Below are positions 1 to 7,946 of a stretch of 64,000 nucleotides of DNA, in pieces. Location of the stretch: positions 1 through 64,000 of the forward strand of contig NZ_MTSE01000005.1 in the NCBI RefSeq assembly GCF_002154225.1. Reading direction: 5' to 3'. This DNA is from Hymenobacter crusticola (lineage in GTDB: Bacteria > Bacteroidota > Bacteroidia > Cytophagales > Hymenobacteraceae). Position numbers and translations under genes: made by a program. The stretch's first letter is position 1. Every line of letters begins with the position of its first letter. A model generated the notes under the pieces. It was not told where the DNA came from, made no database searches, and saw nothing but the letters and a program-made list of their open reading frames with translations.

Positions 1-671
1 GCATCGACGTTATCCTGACCTACCGCAGCCAGCAGGCCGAAGCCGCCGCCGTGGTGGCCGACATTGAAGCCCTAGGTCGCCGCGCTGTGGCCCTACCCCT
101 AGACGCGGCCAACATCAGCACGTTTGATACTTTTTTCGCGCAAGTCACCACGGCCCTAGGCGATACCTTTGGCACTGACCAATTTGACTTTCTCATCAAT
201 AACGCCGGCACTAGTTTAAGCGCCCCCATCATTGAGACGACTGAGGCACAGTTTGATGAAATGCTGAACGTGCACTTCAAGGGCGTGTATTTCCTCACCC
301 AAAAGGCCTTGTCCTTACTGCGCGATGGCGGCCGCGTCATCAATATTTCTACGGTGTCGGCGCGCAGCTCCTTCGCGGGTTTTTCGGCCTATGCCAGCAT
401 GAAGGGGGCTGTGGAGGTCTTCACGCGCTACCTGGCGCTGGAACTGGGCCCTCGCGGCATTGCGGCCAACGTGGTAGCGCCTGGGGCCGTGTTTGGCGGC
501 GGCGCCATGATGGATACGCCCGAAATACGCACCTGGGTGCGCCAGATGACTGCCCTAGGCCGCGTGGCCGAGCCCGACGACATCGGCGGTATCGTCGCGT
601 TCCTCTGCACCGATGCTGCCCGCTGGCTCAACGGCCAGCGCCTTGAGGCTACGGGTGGAGTGATGCTGTAG
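1..671 (+). CDS. SDR family NAD(P)-dependent oxidoreductase, 5' partial
   Basis: The reading frame is open from base 3, so the gene starts before the window and the N-terminal TGxxxGIG cofactor loop is missing here. What remains shows the short-chain dehydrogenase/reductase core: NNAG, a catalytic serine in the INISTVSA strand, and the YxxxK pair in YASMK. The C-terminal end (GGIVAFLCTDAARWLNGQ, then GG) is typical of classical FabG-like SDRs. Its substrate cannot be told from sequence. The first ATG in the window (base 51) lies within the Rossmann fold and is not a likely start. The gene ends before two hairpins at 735-810. Confidence 0.9.
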   Translation, partial: IDVILTYRSQQAEAAAVVADIEALGRRAVALPLDAANISTFDTFFAQVTTALGDTFGTDQFDFLINNAGTSLSAPIIETTEAQFDEMLNVHFKGVYFLTQKALSLLRDGGRVINISTVSARSSFAGFSAYASMKGAVEVFTRYLALELGPRGIAANVVAPGAVFGGGAMMDTPEIRTWVRQMTALGRVAEPDDIGGIVAFLCTDAARWLNGQRLEATGGVML

Positions 672-734
672 AACCGATCGTCATGGTCGGTGGCGGGCTG
701 AGCGATGACAATGCAGATCACTACCGACATCTTC

Positions 735-810
735 TGCTGGTTGACAAACCAGCATCCCCAAAGCGTACACTAAAGCCTGCCAAATTCTCAAGCGAGTTTA
801 GTAGGCTTTA
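735..810 (+). terminator. Two hairpins downstream of the SDR gene
   Basis: A perfect 8-bp stem (TGCTGGTT / AACCAGCA, 735-754) is followed by a 10-bp stem with one G-T pair (TAAAGCCTGC / GTAGGCTTTA, 771-810) that leads into a short T-rich stretch. They lie between the convergent SDR gene and the TlpA-like gene, so one or both probably serve as a bidirectional terminator. Assignment is from secondary structure only. Confidence 0.45.
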
Positions 811-835
811 TCAGTTTTACTTGCCTAAAGGCCTA

Positions 836-1438
836 TCAACTGCGCGGAGAAACGGCTAGGTCTTCCAGGGCGGCTTTAAACTCGGGCGTGTCGTAGTCGG
901 CCATGCCGTCGTGGCGGGCCGCTACCTTGCCGTCGGGAGCTAGGATAACCGTGGAAGGAATGGAGTTGGAATCGAAAGGCGCGGGCAGCGGCGCGGTCGG
1001 AAAATACACGGGGAATGTGTAGCCTTTGCGCTGAAGCAGGCGCTGCGCTTTAACCGGATTCTGGTCGAAGGAAATCATCACAAACGCGACTTTGGCCGGG
1101 TCTAGCTTCTTGTATAGCGCATAAATGCCTGGCATTTCGGCCACGCAAGGCGGGCACCAACTCGCCCACAGATTGACGAACACCACCTTCCCCTTCAGGT
1201 CGCTCAGGTTCATCTGCTTGCCATCGAGGCCCACCAAGGGCAGATTATGCGGATACGTCAAACTGCTGACAGGCATGGCGGGCACCTTGGCGGGTGCTAC
1301 CGGCGCCTCGGCTCGCCACAGTCCTGTGGCCAGCAAGCCGCGCTGTAGCTCTCCGAGCACAAGGGGACGCAGGTCGGTGAACATGACCACGGCGAAAATG
1401 GCCCACGGCAGCCACTCCAACAGGTTCTTGCGATTCAT
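836..1438 (-). CDS. TlpA-like thiol-disulfide oxidoreductase (thioredoxin fold)
   Basis: This 200-residue protein has an N-terminal hydrophobic anchor (about residues 8-24) followed by a TlpA/ResA-type thioredoxin domain from about residue 60 to the end. The redox motif WASWCPPC is intact, and the typical LSDLKGKVVFVNLWASWC context is present. Such proteins sit in the periplasm and reduce disulfides, often for cytochrome c maturation or as general thiol reductants. An Asn-Pro pair (DQNPVKA) and the cis-proline region (SIPSTVIL) are also visible. It is transcribed alone, convergent with the SDR gene. The start is the ATG at 1438, the only one before the anchor. Confidence 0.88.
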   Translation of the reverse strand: MNRKNLLEWLPWAIFAVVMFTDLRPLVLGELQRGLLATGLWRAEAPVAPAKVPAMPVSSLTYPHNLPLVGLDGKQMNLSDLKGKVVFVNLWASWCPPCVAEMPGIYALYKKLDPAKVAFVMISFDQNPVKAQRLLQRKGYTFPVYFPTAPLPAPFDSNSIPSTVILAPDGKVAARHDGMADYDTPEFKAALEDLAVSPRS

Positions 1439-1490
1439 AGGAAAAGTGTGCGAGCAGCTAGGCGCATAAGTATTGCTAGCCTAACACCGG

Positions 1491-1498
1491 CGAAGGTA
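1491..1498 (-). promoter_or_regulatory. Candidate -7 element of the TlpA-like gene
   Basis: On the minus strand this reads TACCTTCG, one base from the Bacteroidota -7 consensus TAnnTTTG, about 53 bases upstream of the start codon. No good TTTG -33 box was seen at the expected distance, so this is only a candidate. Confidence 0.35.
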
Positions 1499-1593
1499 CG
1501 GCAGTTTCCCGCACTCAATAAGCAAGCGAAACGGCACCTCACCCGCTTTTCTTACTTTCGATCAAGCAACTTGTTTGTCTAGGCTCTCACCAA

Positions 1594-2100
1594 ATGATAG
1601 AAGGCTTTACCTGCTCCCGCTGCGGCGAGTTTCACGAGAAAATACCAATGTGCTTCGGCGCAGAATATCCCGATTATTACTTCAGCGTTTCGCCAGAAGA
1701 GCGGGCCACGCGAATTGAGTACCTGGATGATTTGTGCGTTGTCGACGAAGAGCATTTCTTCATCCGAGCCCGCATCAAAATTCCAGTTATCGACTCGGAT
1801 GAAGTCTTCTGTTGGAACGTGTGGACTAGCCTAAGCGAGAAGAATTTTGTTCGGACAAATGTCCTGTGGAATGACCCGAAACGGGTAAACGAACCTGCCT
1901 ATTTCGGTTGGCTGCAAACCGTCTTACCCGGCTATCCATCCACGCCGAATATTAGAACAATGGTTCACACCCAATCTGTAGGCACTATTCCACGGGTTGA
2001 AGTGATTGAGGAAGGCCACCCGTTGACACTAGAACAAGAGAATGGCATTACTTGGGAGCGTGTTATCGAACTGGCAGAAATAGCCATGCACGGCGAGTAG
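1594..2100 (+). CDS. DUF2199 domain-containing protein
   Basis: A 168-residue soluble protein that opens with a CxxC pair (FTCSRCGEFHEKIPMCFG). It also contains the YPDYYFSVSPEER stretch and the aromatic central part (VFCWNVWTSLSEKNF) characteristic of the DUF2199 family. The family is widespread in bacteria and has no established function; the N-terminal cysteines suggest a metal site. There is no signal peptide. It stands alone between the TlpA-like gene and the repeat-rich region at 2.1-2.29 kb. Family identification rests on recognition of the conserved N-terminal block. Confidence 0.75.
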   Translation: MIEGFTCSRCGEFHEKIPMCFGAEYPDYYFSVSPEERATRIEYLDDLCVVDEEHFFIRARIKIPVIDSDEVFCWNVWTSLSEKNFVRTNVLWNDPKRVNEPAYFGWLQTVLPGYPSTPNIRTMVHTQSVGTIPRVEVIEEGHPLTLEQENGITWERVIELAEIAMHGE

Positions 2101-2173
2101 AAAAGAAGAATGTAGCGCGCAGCTCTCGCGGTGTGTAGCGTTGAGCAGTAATCGTTGCTGATGGTAGCAGACA

Positions 2174-2288
2174 CGAGTCGTTCAACGATGTAGAACGACT
2201 CGCCAGCACAACTCGCGCCTGCCAGTCCGACGCCCTAGGCGTCCGACCGGTTGCCGCCAGCACAAGCTTCGTGCTCTCGTTGCAACCC
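2174..2288. repeat. Compound inverted-repeat cluster abutting truncated fixH (REP family 1 copy A)
   Basis: This stretch starts with a perfect 10-bp hairpin (CGAGTCGTTC ... GAACGACTCG, 2174-2202). A 45-base block at 2212-2256 then matches 9965-10009 at 43 of 45 positions, with the core GTCCGACGCCCTAGGCGTC. A small hairpin AGCAC...GTGCT follows near 2264. The cluster ends directly where sequence homologous to the FixH membrane segment begins, so it marks a probable recombination junction. Confidence 0.7.
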
Positions 2289-2300
2289 TGACCTGCCATC

Positions 2301-2720
2301 GTGGGGGTGTTCGTGCTGTTCATGTCCTACATCGGCTTCATGGTGAGCAAGGCCCTGCACACCAGCGTCGACCTGATCAGCCCCGACTACTACCAACAGG
2401 AGCTAGCCTACCAGCAGCGCATGGAATCAGTGGTCCGCACGGCGGCGCTGCCCGCGGCCGTGGCCATCACGCACGAAGCAGCGGTTTCGCAGCTTTACTT
2501 GCAGCTGCCGCCCTCGTTTGCCGGCAAGCGCCTCGAAGGGCAAATCCACTTCTTCCGCCCTTCCGATCTGAAGCTCGATTTCACCTTGCCTCTGCAACCT
2601 AGCTCGGACCTAGCCCAACGCCTCAGCACCCAAAAAATGGCCCGCGGCTTCTGGCGCATCCGTATGGATTTCACCGCGGATGGGCAGGCGTATTTTGCGG
2701 AGAAGGATTTGACGATTTAG
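2301..2720 (+). pseudogene. fixH: FixH/CcoH family protein, 5'-truncated and orphaned
   Basis: The product carries the FixH signature: one transmembrane helix (VGVFVLFMSYIGFMVSKAL), then DLISPDYYQQELAYQQRM and a C-terminal beta-rich periplasmic domain ending in a copper-chaperone-like fold. FixH/CcoH helps assemble cbb3-type cytochrome oxidase. The frame is closed by a TGA at 2289-2291, immediately before the conserved helix. The normal start and the first 8-12 residues are absent, leaving only a GTG at 2301 (or the in-frame codons after 2292) as a start. The upstream sequence is repeat DNA, and ccoN/O/P/G are not in the window. The gene may still be translated from GTG, but it looks like the remnant of a broken cco operon whose next genes are found at 9174 onward. 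Confidence 0.7.
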
Positions 2721-2966
2721 GATGTCATTGGAGTAGGCTAGAACAAGAACGTCTACCCAATAGTAATACGGCTAACAAGGTATTATATCAGTATCGTATT
2801 ATTAATGCTAAATAGCGAGCGAACAGATTACATCAACGCCCTACTTTACAAACATTTATCGTTAAGTTGTATATACATCTACTTGAGCATAGTACAACCA
2901 GATCCGATTATTTACTACTAAGCGATATAAAATCAAGCCAATAACATCTCATAAATAATTTATCTA
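2721..2966. other. AT-rich intergenic segment, left margin of the NACHT island
   Basis: No gene, tRNA or integrase remnant was seen. Base composition changes here from the G+C-rich host pattern (fixH tail) to the AT-rich pattern of the NACHT gene at roughly 2740-2760. I found no matching direct repeat at the right margin near 5130. Confidence 0.4.
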
Positions 2967-4982
2967 CTATACAAAAAAATTATCAATATCCTCCCTAGTC
3001 ATCGCTTCATTTATTTCATTCAATTGCTTTTTACACGCATCAACGTCTAATGCCACTCTTACTCTATCATTATCTACTAAAATAATATTAACCTTCTCAA
3101 AATTATCACCTCGGTTCATATATCCGCCAGGGTCTTCAGTCAACAGCAAATGTTTAGCATCATTAACAACATTATTAGGACTCAAAGGAGAATTTCCAAA
3201 CCTTTTATCCCTAAATATTTTACTTCTCATATCAACTACAATTTTATGCTTTCTTCTCGCAAGCAGCTCCATTATAGCAATATTATATTTACTCAGTACT
3301 ACTAATCCACTACCACTTGGGTAATGAGTAGAACTACCTATTATTTCGCCATCTTCGATCATATTATTCTCCTTACAATATTCACGAATGCAGTCATGCA
3401 CCCGAACTGGGTCATTATGAATTTGTTCTCCTGCCAATGAATCAATTGAAAAAGTTGAAAAAAATACATATCTCCTTCCAAAAGCCATCAATCTCCGTAT
3501 TTGAATATCTTCTCTATCTATATTTAGATACCTATGAGCATAAGCATTAGATTTAGTATAATCGAAGAAATCTTGGATCAAATCCTTGGTAAGAGCGCGC
3601 TGAAATGTAGAAGGATCAATATCATAATAAAGCTCTAATATATTCACAAACCTAGATTGATCTTTATTGTTAACAAGTTTTTTCAACATAGATTCGGCAC
3701 TACCCTTTGCATCTACAGCAATAAACATAGCAGCGAAATATTCTTGAAAGGATTTATGATTCCACCGTATATCTAACCCGTCCTGAACGAATAAAGGAAC
3801 ATTCTGGATTATATCTTTTATGAAATCAGACTCAGAAAAAGATAGACCAACACAGCGCTCTTTGGCCTCTTTTATATACAAAAGCAACTCATCTGTTGTA
3901 TATTGAACTTTCCCTAAGACAACGGTCTTCATTGCCATAGCTCTTAATACCCTGGCAAAATCGTCAATATTTAAACCTGATCTTTTTTGCCTAATAAACG
4001 ATCCTCCTTTCGACAGATCATGGTTTTCAAATAGTGCTTCGTATACTTGTCGATAGAAATTATCTGCTCTCAATGGCAGCGTAGGCTTGAAGTCGTATGC
4101 TTTAAACAACAATGAAACTAATAAAGGATTTACTAAAAAGCTTTTCAGTGTATCCTTATGATATTCTTCTAATTTCGCTATGAGCGCTTCGGCAGTTTCA
4201 CCATTTTTTCCATCATATTTTCTCAACAGGTCGTACGCTTCTACTTGCCGAAGTGGCCGAATAACAAACCTTTGAAAATCAGCAAAGGCAGTCAATGCAT
4301 TATCCTGTCTAGATGTAATTAAAAATTTATTATTAGGAACTTTACTTATAAAATCTTGCAAGTGCTGCGTGGCAAATTCTCTTTCTTTAAGAGGTATTTC
4401 ATCAAAACCATCAAAAATAAATATAAAATCTCCCTTTTCTATTAAATGCAATAAAAGTTCTTTATCAAATATATCTTTAATACCATTTATTTCATCATAC
4501 ATAAGATCTAACACAGTAAGCCCAGCTTTTAACTGCCTCAGCTCCAGAAATACGGGCACACCACAATTGCCTTCCACTGCTTTCAGAAAAATAAATCTAC
4601 TGATAGTTGACTTACCCATCCCGGCCGTATCAACTAAAAGAACCTTATCATGAATAGGGAGTAGTTTTTTAGGATATGAATCTATTTTAACGCTCTCATT
4701 AGTACTAGAATTCAATACAGTTAAGGGTATGTACAGATCTTTTAAAAGCCGTTTTTCATTTTGAAATACAACTGTTTTTAAATAAGACTGCTTTTCGTAA
4801 GTTCTATTTAAATAATCACTAAATTTATTTATAATATCATGTTCTATTTTTTTCTTCTCTCTTCCTAAGAATGCAGCAACTGCATCCATTTTAGGTTTAA
4901 GAAAAGTAGTTACTACTAAACTCGTTATTGGAGCTACAACAGTCGCAATATCTTTTACAACACTTAGATTGATATTTTCCAT
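2967..4982 (-). CDS. NACHT-domain STAND NTPase, candidate antiphage immune protein
   Basis: A 671-residue protein (from the ATG at 4982; TTG at 5000 and GTG at 4994 are alternatives). Residues ~1-100 form a helical N-terminal region without a nuclease or TIR domain that I recognise. A NACHT NTPase follows: Walker A DTAGMGKST, then Walker B FIFIFDGFDEIP, and a sensor-like KFLITSRQD. About 250 helical residues come next, including RWNHKSFQEYFAA, typical of bacterial NACHT proteins. The last ~150 residues are a separate domain that I do not recognise. Bacterial NACHT proteins are known antiphage NTPases related to animal NLRs. The gene is strongly AT-rich compared with its neighbours, lacks the CCTAGG signature of the host, and sits alone in a variable spot, so horizontal acquisition is likely. 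A defence role is inferred from the family. Confidence 0.85.
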   Translation of the reverse strand: MENINLSVVKDIATVVAPITSLVVTTFLKPKMDAVAAFLGREKKKIEHDIINKFSDYLNRTYEKQSYLKTVVFQNEKRLLKDLYIPLTVLNSSTNESVKIDSYPKKLLPIHDKVLLVDTAGMGKSTISRFIFLKAVEGNCGVPVFLELRQLKAGLTVLDLMYDEINGIKDIFDKELLLHLIEKGDFIFIFDGFDEIPLKEREFATQHLQDFISKVPNNKFLITSRQDNALTAFADFQRFVIRPLRQVEAYDLLRKYDGKNGETAEALIAKLEEYHKDTLKSFLVNPLLVSLLFKAYDFKPTLPLRADNFYRQVYEALFENHDLSKGGSFIRQKRSGLNIDDFARVLRAMAMKTVVLGKVQYTTDELLLYIKEAKERCVGLSFSESDFIKDIIQNVPLFVQDGLDIRWNHKSFQEYFAAMFIAVDAKGSAESMLKKLVNNKDQSRFVNILELYYDIDPSTFQRALTKDLIQDFFDYTKSNAYAHRYLNIDREDIQIRRLMAFGRRYVFFSTFSIDSLAGEQIHNDPVRVHDCIREYCKENNMIEDGEIIGSSTHYPSGSGLVVLSKYNIAIMELLARRKHKIVVDMRSKIFRDKRFGNSPLSPNNVVNDAKHLLLTEDPGGYMNRGDNFEKVNIILVDNDRVRVALDVDACKKQLNEINEAMTREDIDNFFV

Positions 4983-5113
4983 TGGAAGTTCCACATTCAA
5001 ATATGTTTGATTTACAAGTATATTAACAATCGTATTAACTCACCTGTTTCTACCTCCTGCATAGCCGCTACACTCGCCTGTTAGCGCTTAATTATAGCTC
5101 TTACCGGCTTCTT

Positions 5114-5236
5114 TCAAATAAGCCATTCTTGCCAATTAAGTATACCTAGGCGACACACCTGCTCTAAGCCGGAACACGTACTGGTAATCTGTGCCACTAC
5201 ACGGTAGGAAATGTTCTCGTCTAGCAGGAGTTTCAT
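5114..5236 (-). pseudogene. Truncated DUF5615 PIN-like toxin
   Basis: Reading from the ATG at 5236 gives MKLLLDENISYRVVAQ followed by about 24 further residues and a TGA at 5114-5116. The opening MKLLLDENIS is the hallmark start of DUF5615 PIN-like toxins, which are normally about 110-120 residues; here only about 40 remain. The first ~30 codons resemble the family (a C-terminal RLGI fits too) and the rest does not. Its ATG overlaps the TGA of the upstream DUF433 gene in an ATGA arrangement, the usual operon form of this toxin-antitoxin pair. The truncation falls at the right margin of the AT-rich NACHT island, so insertion or deletion there probably removed the nuclease core. Confidence 0.65.
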
Positions 5237-5457
5237 CCGGCAATGCGCAGGTGCCGCTCCCGGTCGGCGGCGTAGAGCAGGCAGGCTTGAATCTGTTCCT
5301 TGGTCAGTTCGGGAAAGTCCTCTATGATTTCCTCTACCGATTGGCCGCTGCCTAGCCAGCCTAGCACGTCGGCCACCGCAATGCGCGTACCCGTGACGCA
5401 GGGCCGCCCGAAGCGGATTTCAGGATCAATGGAGATATATTGCTGGTAGGAATGCAT
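5233..5457 (-). CDS. DUF433 family antitoxin
   Basis: A 74-residue protein with the classic DUF433 pattern: ISIDPEIRFGRPCVTGTRI near the start, then an HTH-like VADVLGWLGSGQSVEEIIED and a leucine/alanine-rich C-terminus. DUF433 proteins act as antitoxins of DUF5615 PIN-like toxins and probably bind their own promoter through the helix-turn-helix. The downstream partner begins in a 4-base ATGA overlap but is truncated, so this antitoxin is now orphaned. Full length for the family. Confidence 0.85.
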   Translation of the reverse strand: MHSYQQYISIDPEIRFGRPCVTGTRIAVADVLGWLGSGQSVEEIIEDFPELTKEQIQACLLYAADRERHLRIAG

Positions 5458-5499
5458 CGGCAGGAGCTTTGTCCGAAAGTACAGAAAATTTGTCCCAAC

Positions 5500-5526
5500 G
5501 TCATTTCGACTAACGGGAGAAATGAC
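5500..5526. repeat. GTCATTTC...GAAATGAC hairpin
   Basis: A perfect 8-bp inverted repeat with an 11-base loop lies between the DUF433 gene and the AraC gene. It resembles the GTCATTCCG...CGGAATGAC family at 18927 and 34114. Confidence 0.45.
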
Positions 5527-5531
5527 AGTTC

Positions 5532-5567
5532 TCAGTCGCGGTGCAGGTGCTTGATGATGGCAACCAG
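5532..5567 (-). pseudogene. Orphan 3' end of a hydroxyisobutyrate-dehydrogenase-like gene
   Basis: Read on the minus strand this encodes GLVAIIKHLHRD followed by TGA. It matches the C-terminus (VIAIIKHLHHD, stop) of the intact gene at 7947-8807; 29 of 30 bases are identical between 5534-5563 and 7949-7978. No upstream part of the gene is present, since the AraC gene lies next to it on the other strand. It is either the remnant of a second, paralogous gene or a short duplication created when the AraC/monooxygenase block entered. Confidence 0.6.
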
Positions 5568-5593
5568 TCCATCTCTACAAACTATCTTTCCGC

Positions 5594-6412
5594 ATGGAGC
5601 ACCAAGAAGTTGAACCGCCGGAAACGCTACGGAGTATCATCAAAGACTTTTGGTACATCAGCCGGGACTTCGGCGAACGGCAATCAAGTTTTGAGGTAAC
5701 CCCAGATGGCTACGCGGAAATCATTTTCTATTTCGGCAGCCCCTGTACCATTTCGACCCCGGACGGCTTGCAACTGCTGCCCTCTCCGTTTCTGGTAGGT
5801 CTGCTCAATCAGCCGTTCCTGTTGCATACGCAAGGTCGGTTGGAGGTCATTGGCATCAAGTGCTTTCCGTGGGCTGTGTTCGAATTGCTTGGTTTGCCGC
5901 CCGGCAAGGACAGCGTGCGCCACATGGTGCATCCTATTGCTCAGCTGCAAGCCCCGCTAGCCAAGTGGCTACACGCAGGCAACGTAGCGGAAGCCCTGGC
6001 CGAGGTAGCCCGGTATTGCGAGCAGGCTAGGTCCCAGATGGTGCGTGACCGGTTGCTCGACCAAGTGGGCGAAGCAATGCGGGCTGCCGGCGGCACCCTG
6101 TCGGTTGGCCAAGTGGCCACAGCGGCGCACGCCACGGTGCGCACCCTGGAGCGGAAGTTCAAGCAAGCCGCTGGCCACACCGTCAAAGACGTGTCGGGGC
6201 TGATGCGCTTTGAGCAGGCTCGCAATTCCCTCTGGCAGCAGCCGACTACCAACCTGGCCGGCTTAGCGCAGGAGCTAGGCTATGCCGATCAATCACACCT
6301 AGGTCGGGAGTTCAAGCGCTACAGCGGCATTACGCCCGCGGTTTTCGCACGTCACGCCACGCGCTGGCAACGGGAGGTCAACACCGATTTTGTCGCGTTT
6401 ATTCTAGCCTAG
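5594..6412 (+). CDS. AraC-family transcriptional regulator
   Basis: A 272-residue regulator with an N-terminal cupin-like sensing domain (about residues 1-130; the VTPDGYAEIIFYFG stretch is typical of the DUF6597-type AraC N-terminus). The C-terminal double helix-turn-helix covers about residues 165-260 (VGQVATAAHATVRTLERKFK, then LAGLAQELGYADQSHLGREF and YSGITPAVF). It lies 65 bases upstream of, and in the same direction as, an FAD-dependent monooxygenase, which is its most likely target. The ligand is unknown. The start at 5594 is the first ATG and agrees with the usual family N-terminus. Confidence 0.88.
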   Translation: MEHQEVEPPETLRSIIKDFWYISRDFGERQSSFEVTPDGYAEIIFYFGSPCTISTPDGLQLLPSPFLVGLLNQPFLLHTQGRLEVIGIKCFPWAVFELLGLPPGKDSVRHMVHPIAQLQAPLAKWLHAGNVAEALAEVARYCEQARSQMVRDRLLDQVGEAMRAAGGTLSVGQVATAAHATVRTLERKFKQAAGHTVKDVSGLMRFEQARNSLWQQPTTNLAGLAQELGYADQSHLGREFKRYSGITPAVFARHATRWQREVNTDFVAFILA

Positions 6413-6477
6413 GGCTAGCTCGCTCCGGAATTTTGTGCGGCACTACTGCAAGTGTCAGCCCACAAAATTGTCTGGAA

Positions 6478-7608
6478 ATGGAATCAGCACACGAAAAAAA
6501 AGTACTTGTCTCGGGCGCTAGCATCGCCGGCCTGTCTACCGCCTATTGGCTTAGTAACGCAGGCTATCAGGTAACGGTGGTGGAGCAGGCCGCCCAGCCC
6601 CGCTTGGGCGGAGCCGCCATCAATGTGCAGGGAGAGGCCCTGGCCAGCGCCAAACGCATGGGCATCTTTGAGCAGCTAAAAGCGCATCGTTTGCCCCCCA
6701 TGCAGCTGGCGTTTAAAAACGCCGACGATCTGACGGAAACCCCGCTGCTGCCAGAGTCCGCCGAAGCTGCTTCGGACGATACCATCGAAGAAATCGAAAT
6801 CGAGCGGGATAAGCTGGTGACGATTCTACTGAGTAACCTCCAGAGCAAGGTAGACTTCCTGTTTAACAACCGCATCACGGAACTCAGCGAAACCGCCGAC
6901 GCTATCCACGTGACGTTTAAAGAAGGCTCGCCTCGTGCCTTCGACTTGGTGTTTGGCTGCGATGGGTTGCATTCGGGCGTCCGGCAGCTATGGTTTGGTC
7001 ACGAATCGGAATACTCCTGTTTTCTGCACCATTACGCCTCGCTTACCATCGTCAACCACTTGTTGCTAGAACAAAACACCGCCCAGTTGTATAATACGCC
7101 GGGTAAGGGCGTGCTGCTGAATGCGTACAACGGGAAGACCGATGTCATCTTTTGGTTCTTTTCCGAAAACGAGCTTCCGTACGATTACCGGGATGCTGCG
7201 CAGCAACGCGCCATTGTGCAGCAGCAGTTTGCCGGACAAGGCTGGCGCACCGACGAGCTACTGGCAGAAGTACAGGAAGCGGGGATTTCGTACTTCGATA
7301 AATTCAGCCAAATCAGGATGCCGTCGTGGACCAAAGGCCGCGTGGCGCTGGTGGGTGATGCCGCCTATTGTACCTCGCCCGCCGCAGGCATCGGGGCCTC
7401 ACTGGCAATGACCGGCGCCGCAACGGTAGCGGATGGGCTGGCAGCCTACGAAGGCAATTTCGAGCTAGCTTTTCAAGCCTACAATCACAAGTTGCGGCCG
7501 TTTGTCGAGGAAGTGCAAGCCTCCGCGGTTACCATGCTGAACGCCTTTTTCGTCCCCAAAACCGAGGAAGCTATTCGCGCCAGAAACGCGCAGGAAATTC
7601 CGTTTTAG
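6478..7608 (+). CDS. FAD-dependent monooxygenase (PHBH/TetX-like)
   Basis: A 376-residue group A flavoprotein monooxygenase. The dinucleotide-binding motif is VLVSGASIAGLSTAYWLS at residues ~8-25, followed by VVEQ as the ADP-ribose-binding acid. The central FGCDGLHSGVR is the DG motif, and GDAAYCTSPAAGIGASLA contacts the FAD ribityl chain. Such enzymes hydroxylate small aromatic or polyketide-like compounds with NAD(P)H and O2, and some inactivate antibiotics; the substrate is unknown here. I chose the ATG at 6478 because a TTG 45 bases upstream would add a non-conserved tail ahead of the Rossmann fold. It is probably co-transcribed with, or controlled by, the AraC regulator just upstream. 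Confidence 0.88.
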   Translation: MESAHEKKVLVSGASIAGLSTAYWLSNAGYQVTVVEQAAQPRLGGAAINVQGEALASAKRMGIFEQLKAHRLPPMQLAFKNADDLTETPLLPESAEAASDDTIEEIEIERDKLVTILLSNLQSKVDFLFNNRITELSETADAIHVTFKEGSPRAFDLVFGCDGLHSGVRQLWFGHESEYSCFLHHYASLTIVNHLLLEQNTAQLYNTPGKGVLLNAYNGKTDVIFWFFSENELPYDYRDAAQQRAIVQQQFAGQGWRTDELLAEVQEAGISYFDKFSQIRMPSWTKGRVALVGDAAYCTSPAAGIGASLAMTGAATVADGLAAYEGNFELAFQAYNHKLRPFVEEVQASAVTMLNAFFVPKTEEAIRARNAQEIPF

Positions 7609-7772
7609 CAGGTAGACTACCCAGAGAGGACGAGCTTGTAGCTCATGCTTCAATCTATAGGGAGGCTAGGCCTTGCCTGCCGTTCTAGCAGCAGGCTGGT
7701 ACTGCTTCCAGGCTTGCTTCTTTACTGACAATACTTTTCTTCGGTACAGTCGCTAGCGCTACGGAAGCAACA

Positions 7773-7818
7773 CCGCCCCGCTGGGACCTTCTAGTCAGGA
7801 AGGGCTCCGGCGGGGCGG
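7773..7818. terminator. GC-rich imperfect hairpin in a 338-base gene-free gap
   Basis: CCGCCCCG at 7773-7780 pairs with CGGGGCGG at 7811-7818, and the stem extends inward with mismatches (GGGACCTTC / GAAGGGCTCC), followed by CTCTTTCT. It lies between the convergent monooxygenase and dehydrogenase genes (gap 7609-7946) and probably terminates one or both. Nothing else recognisable was seen in the gap. Confidence 0.5.
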
Positions 7819-7946
7819 CTCTTTCTACTCGCTTCCCGTATGTTGCAGAAGCTGCCGGTGAGTGAGCTACGCGCACTTCGTCCGTTTCTTATAGCGCGGA
7901 ATACGTAGCTCCTTCTCAGCCGCTGAGCAGCCAGTGCCCTGCCTCC

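Noticed and set aside
2967..5457. NACHT gene, DUF433 and DUF5615 as one multi-gene defence operon
   Set aside because: All are on the same strand, but composition differs sharply between the NACHT gene and the TA genes, and the toxin is truncated exactly at the border. Juxtaposition by insertion is more likely than a functional operon.
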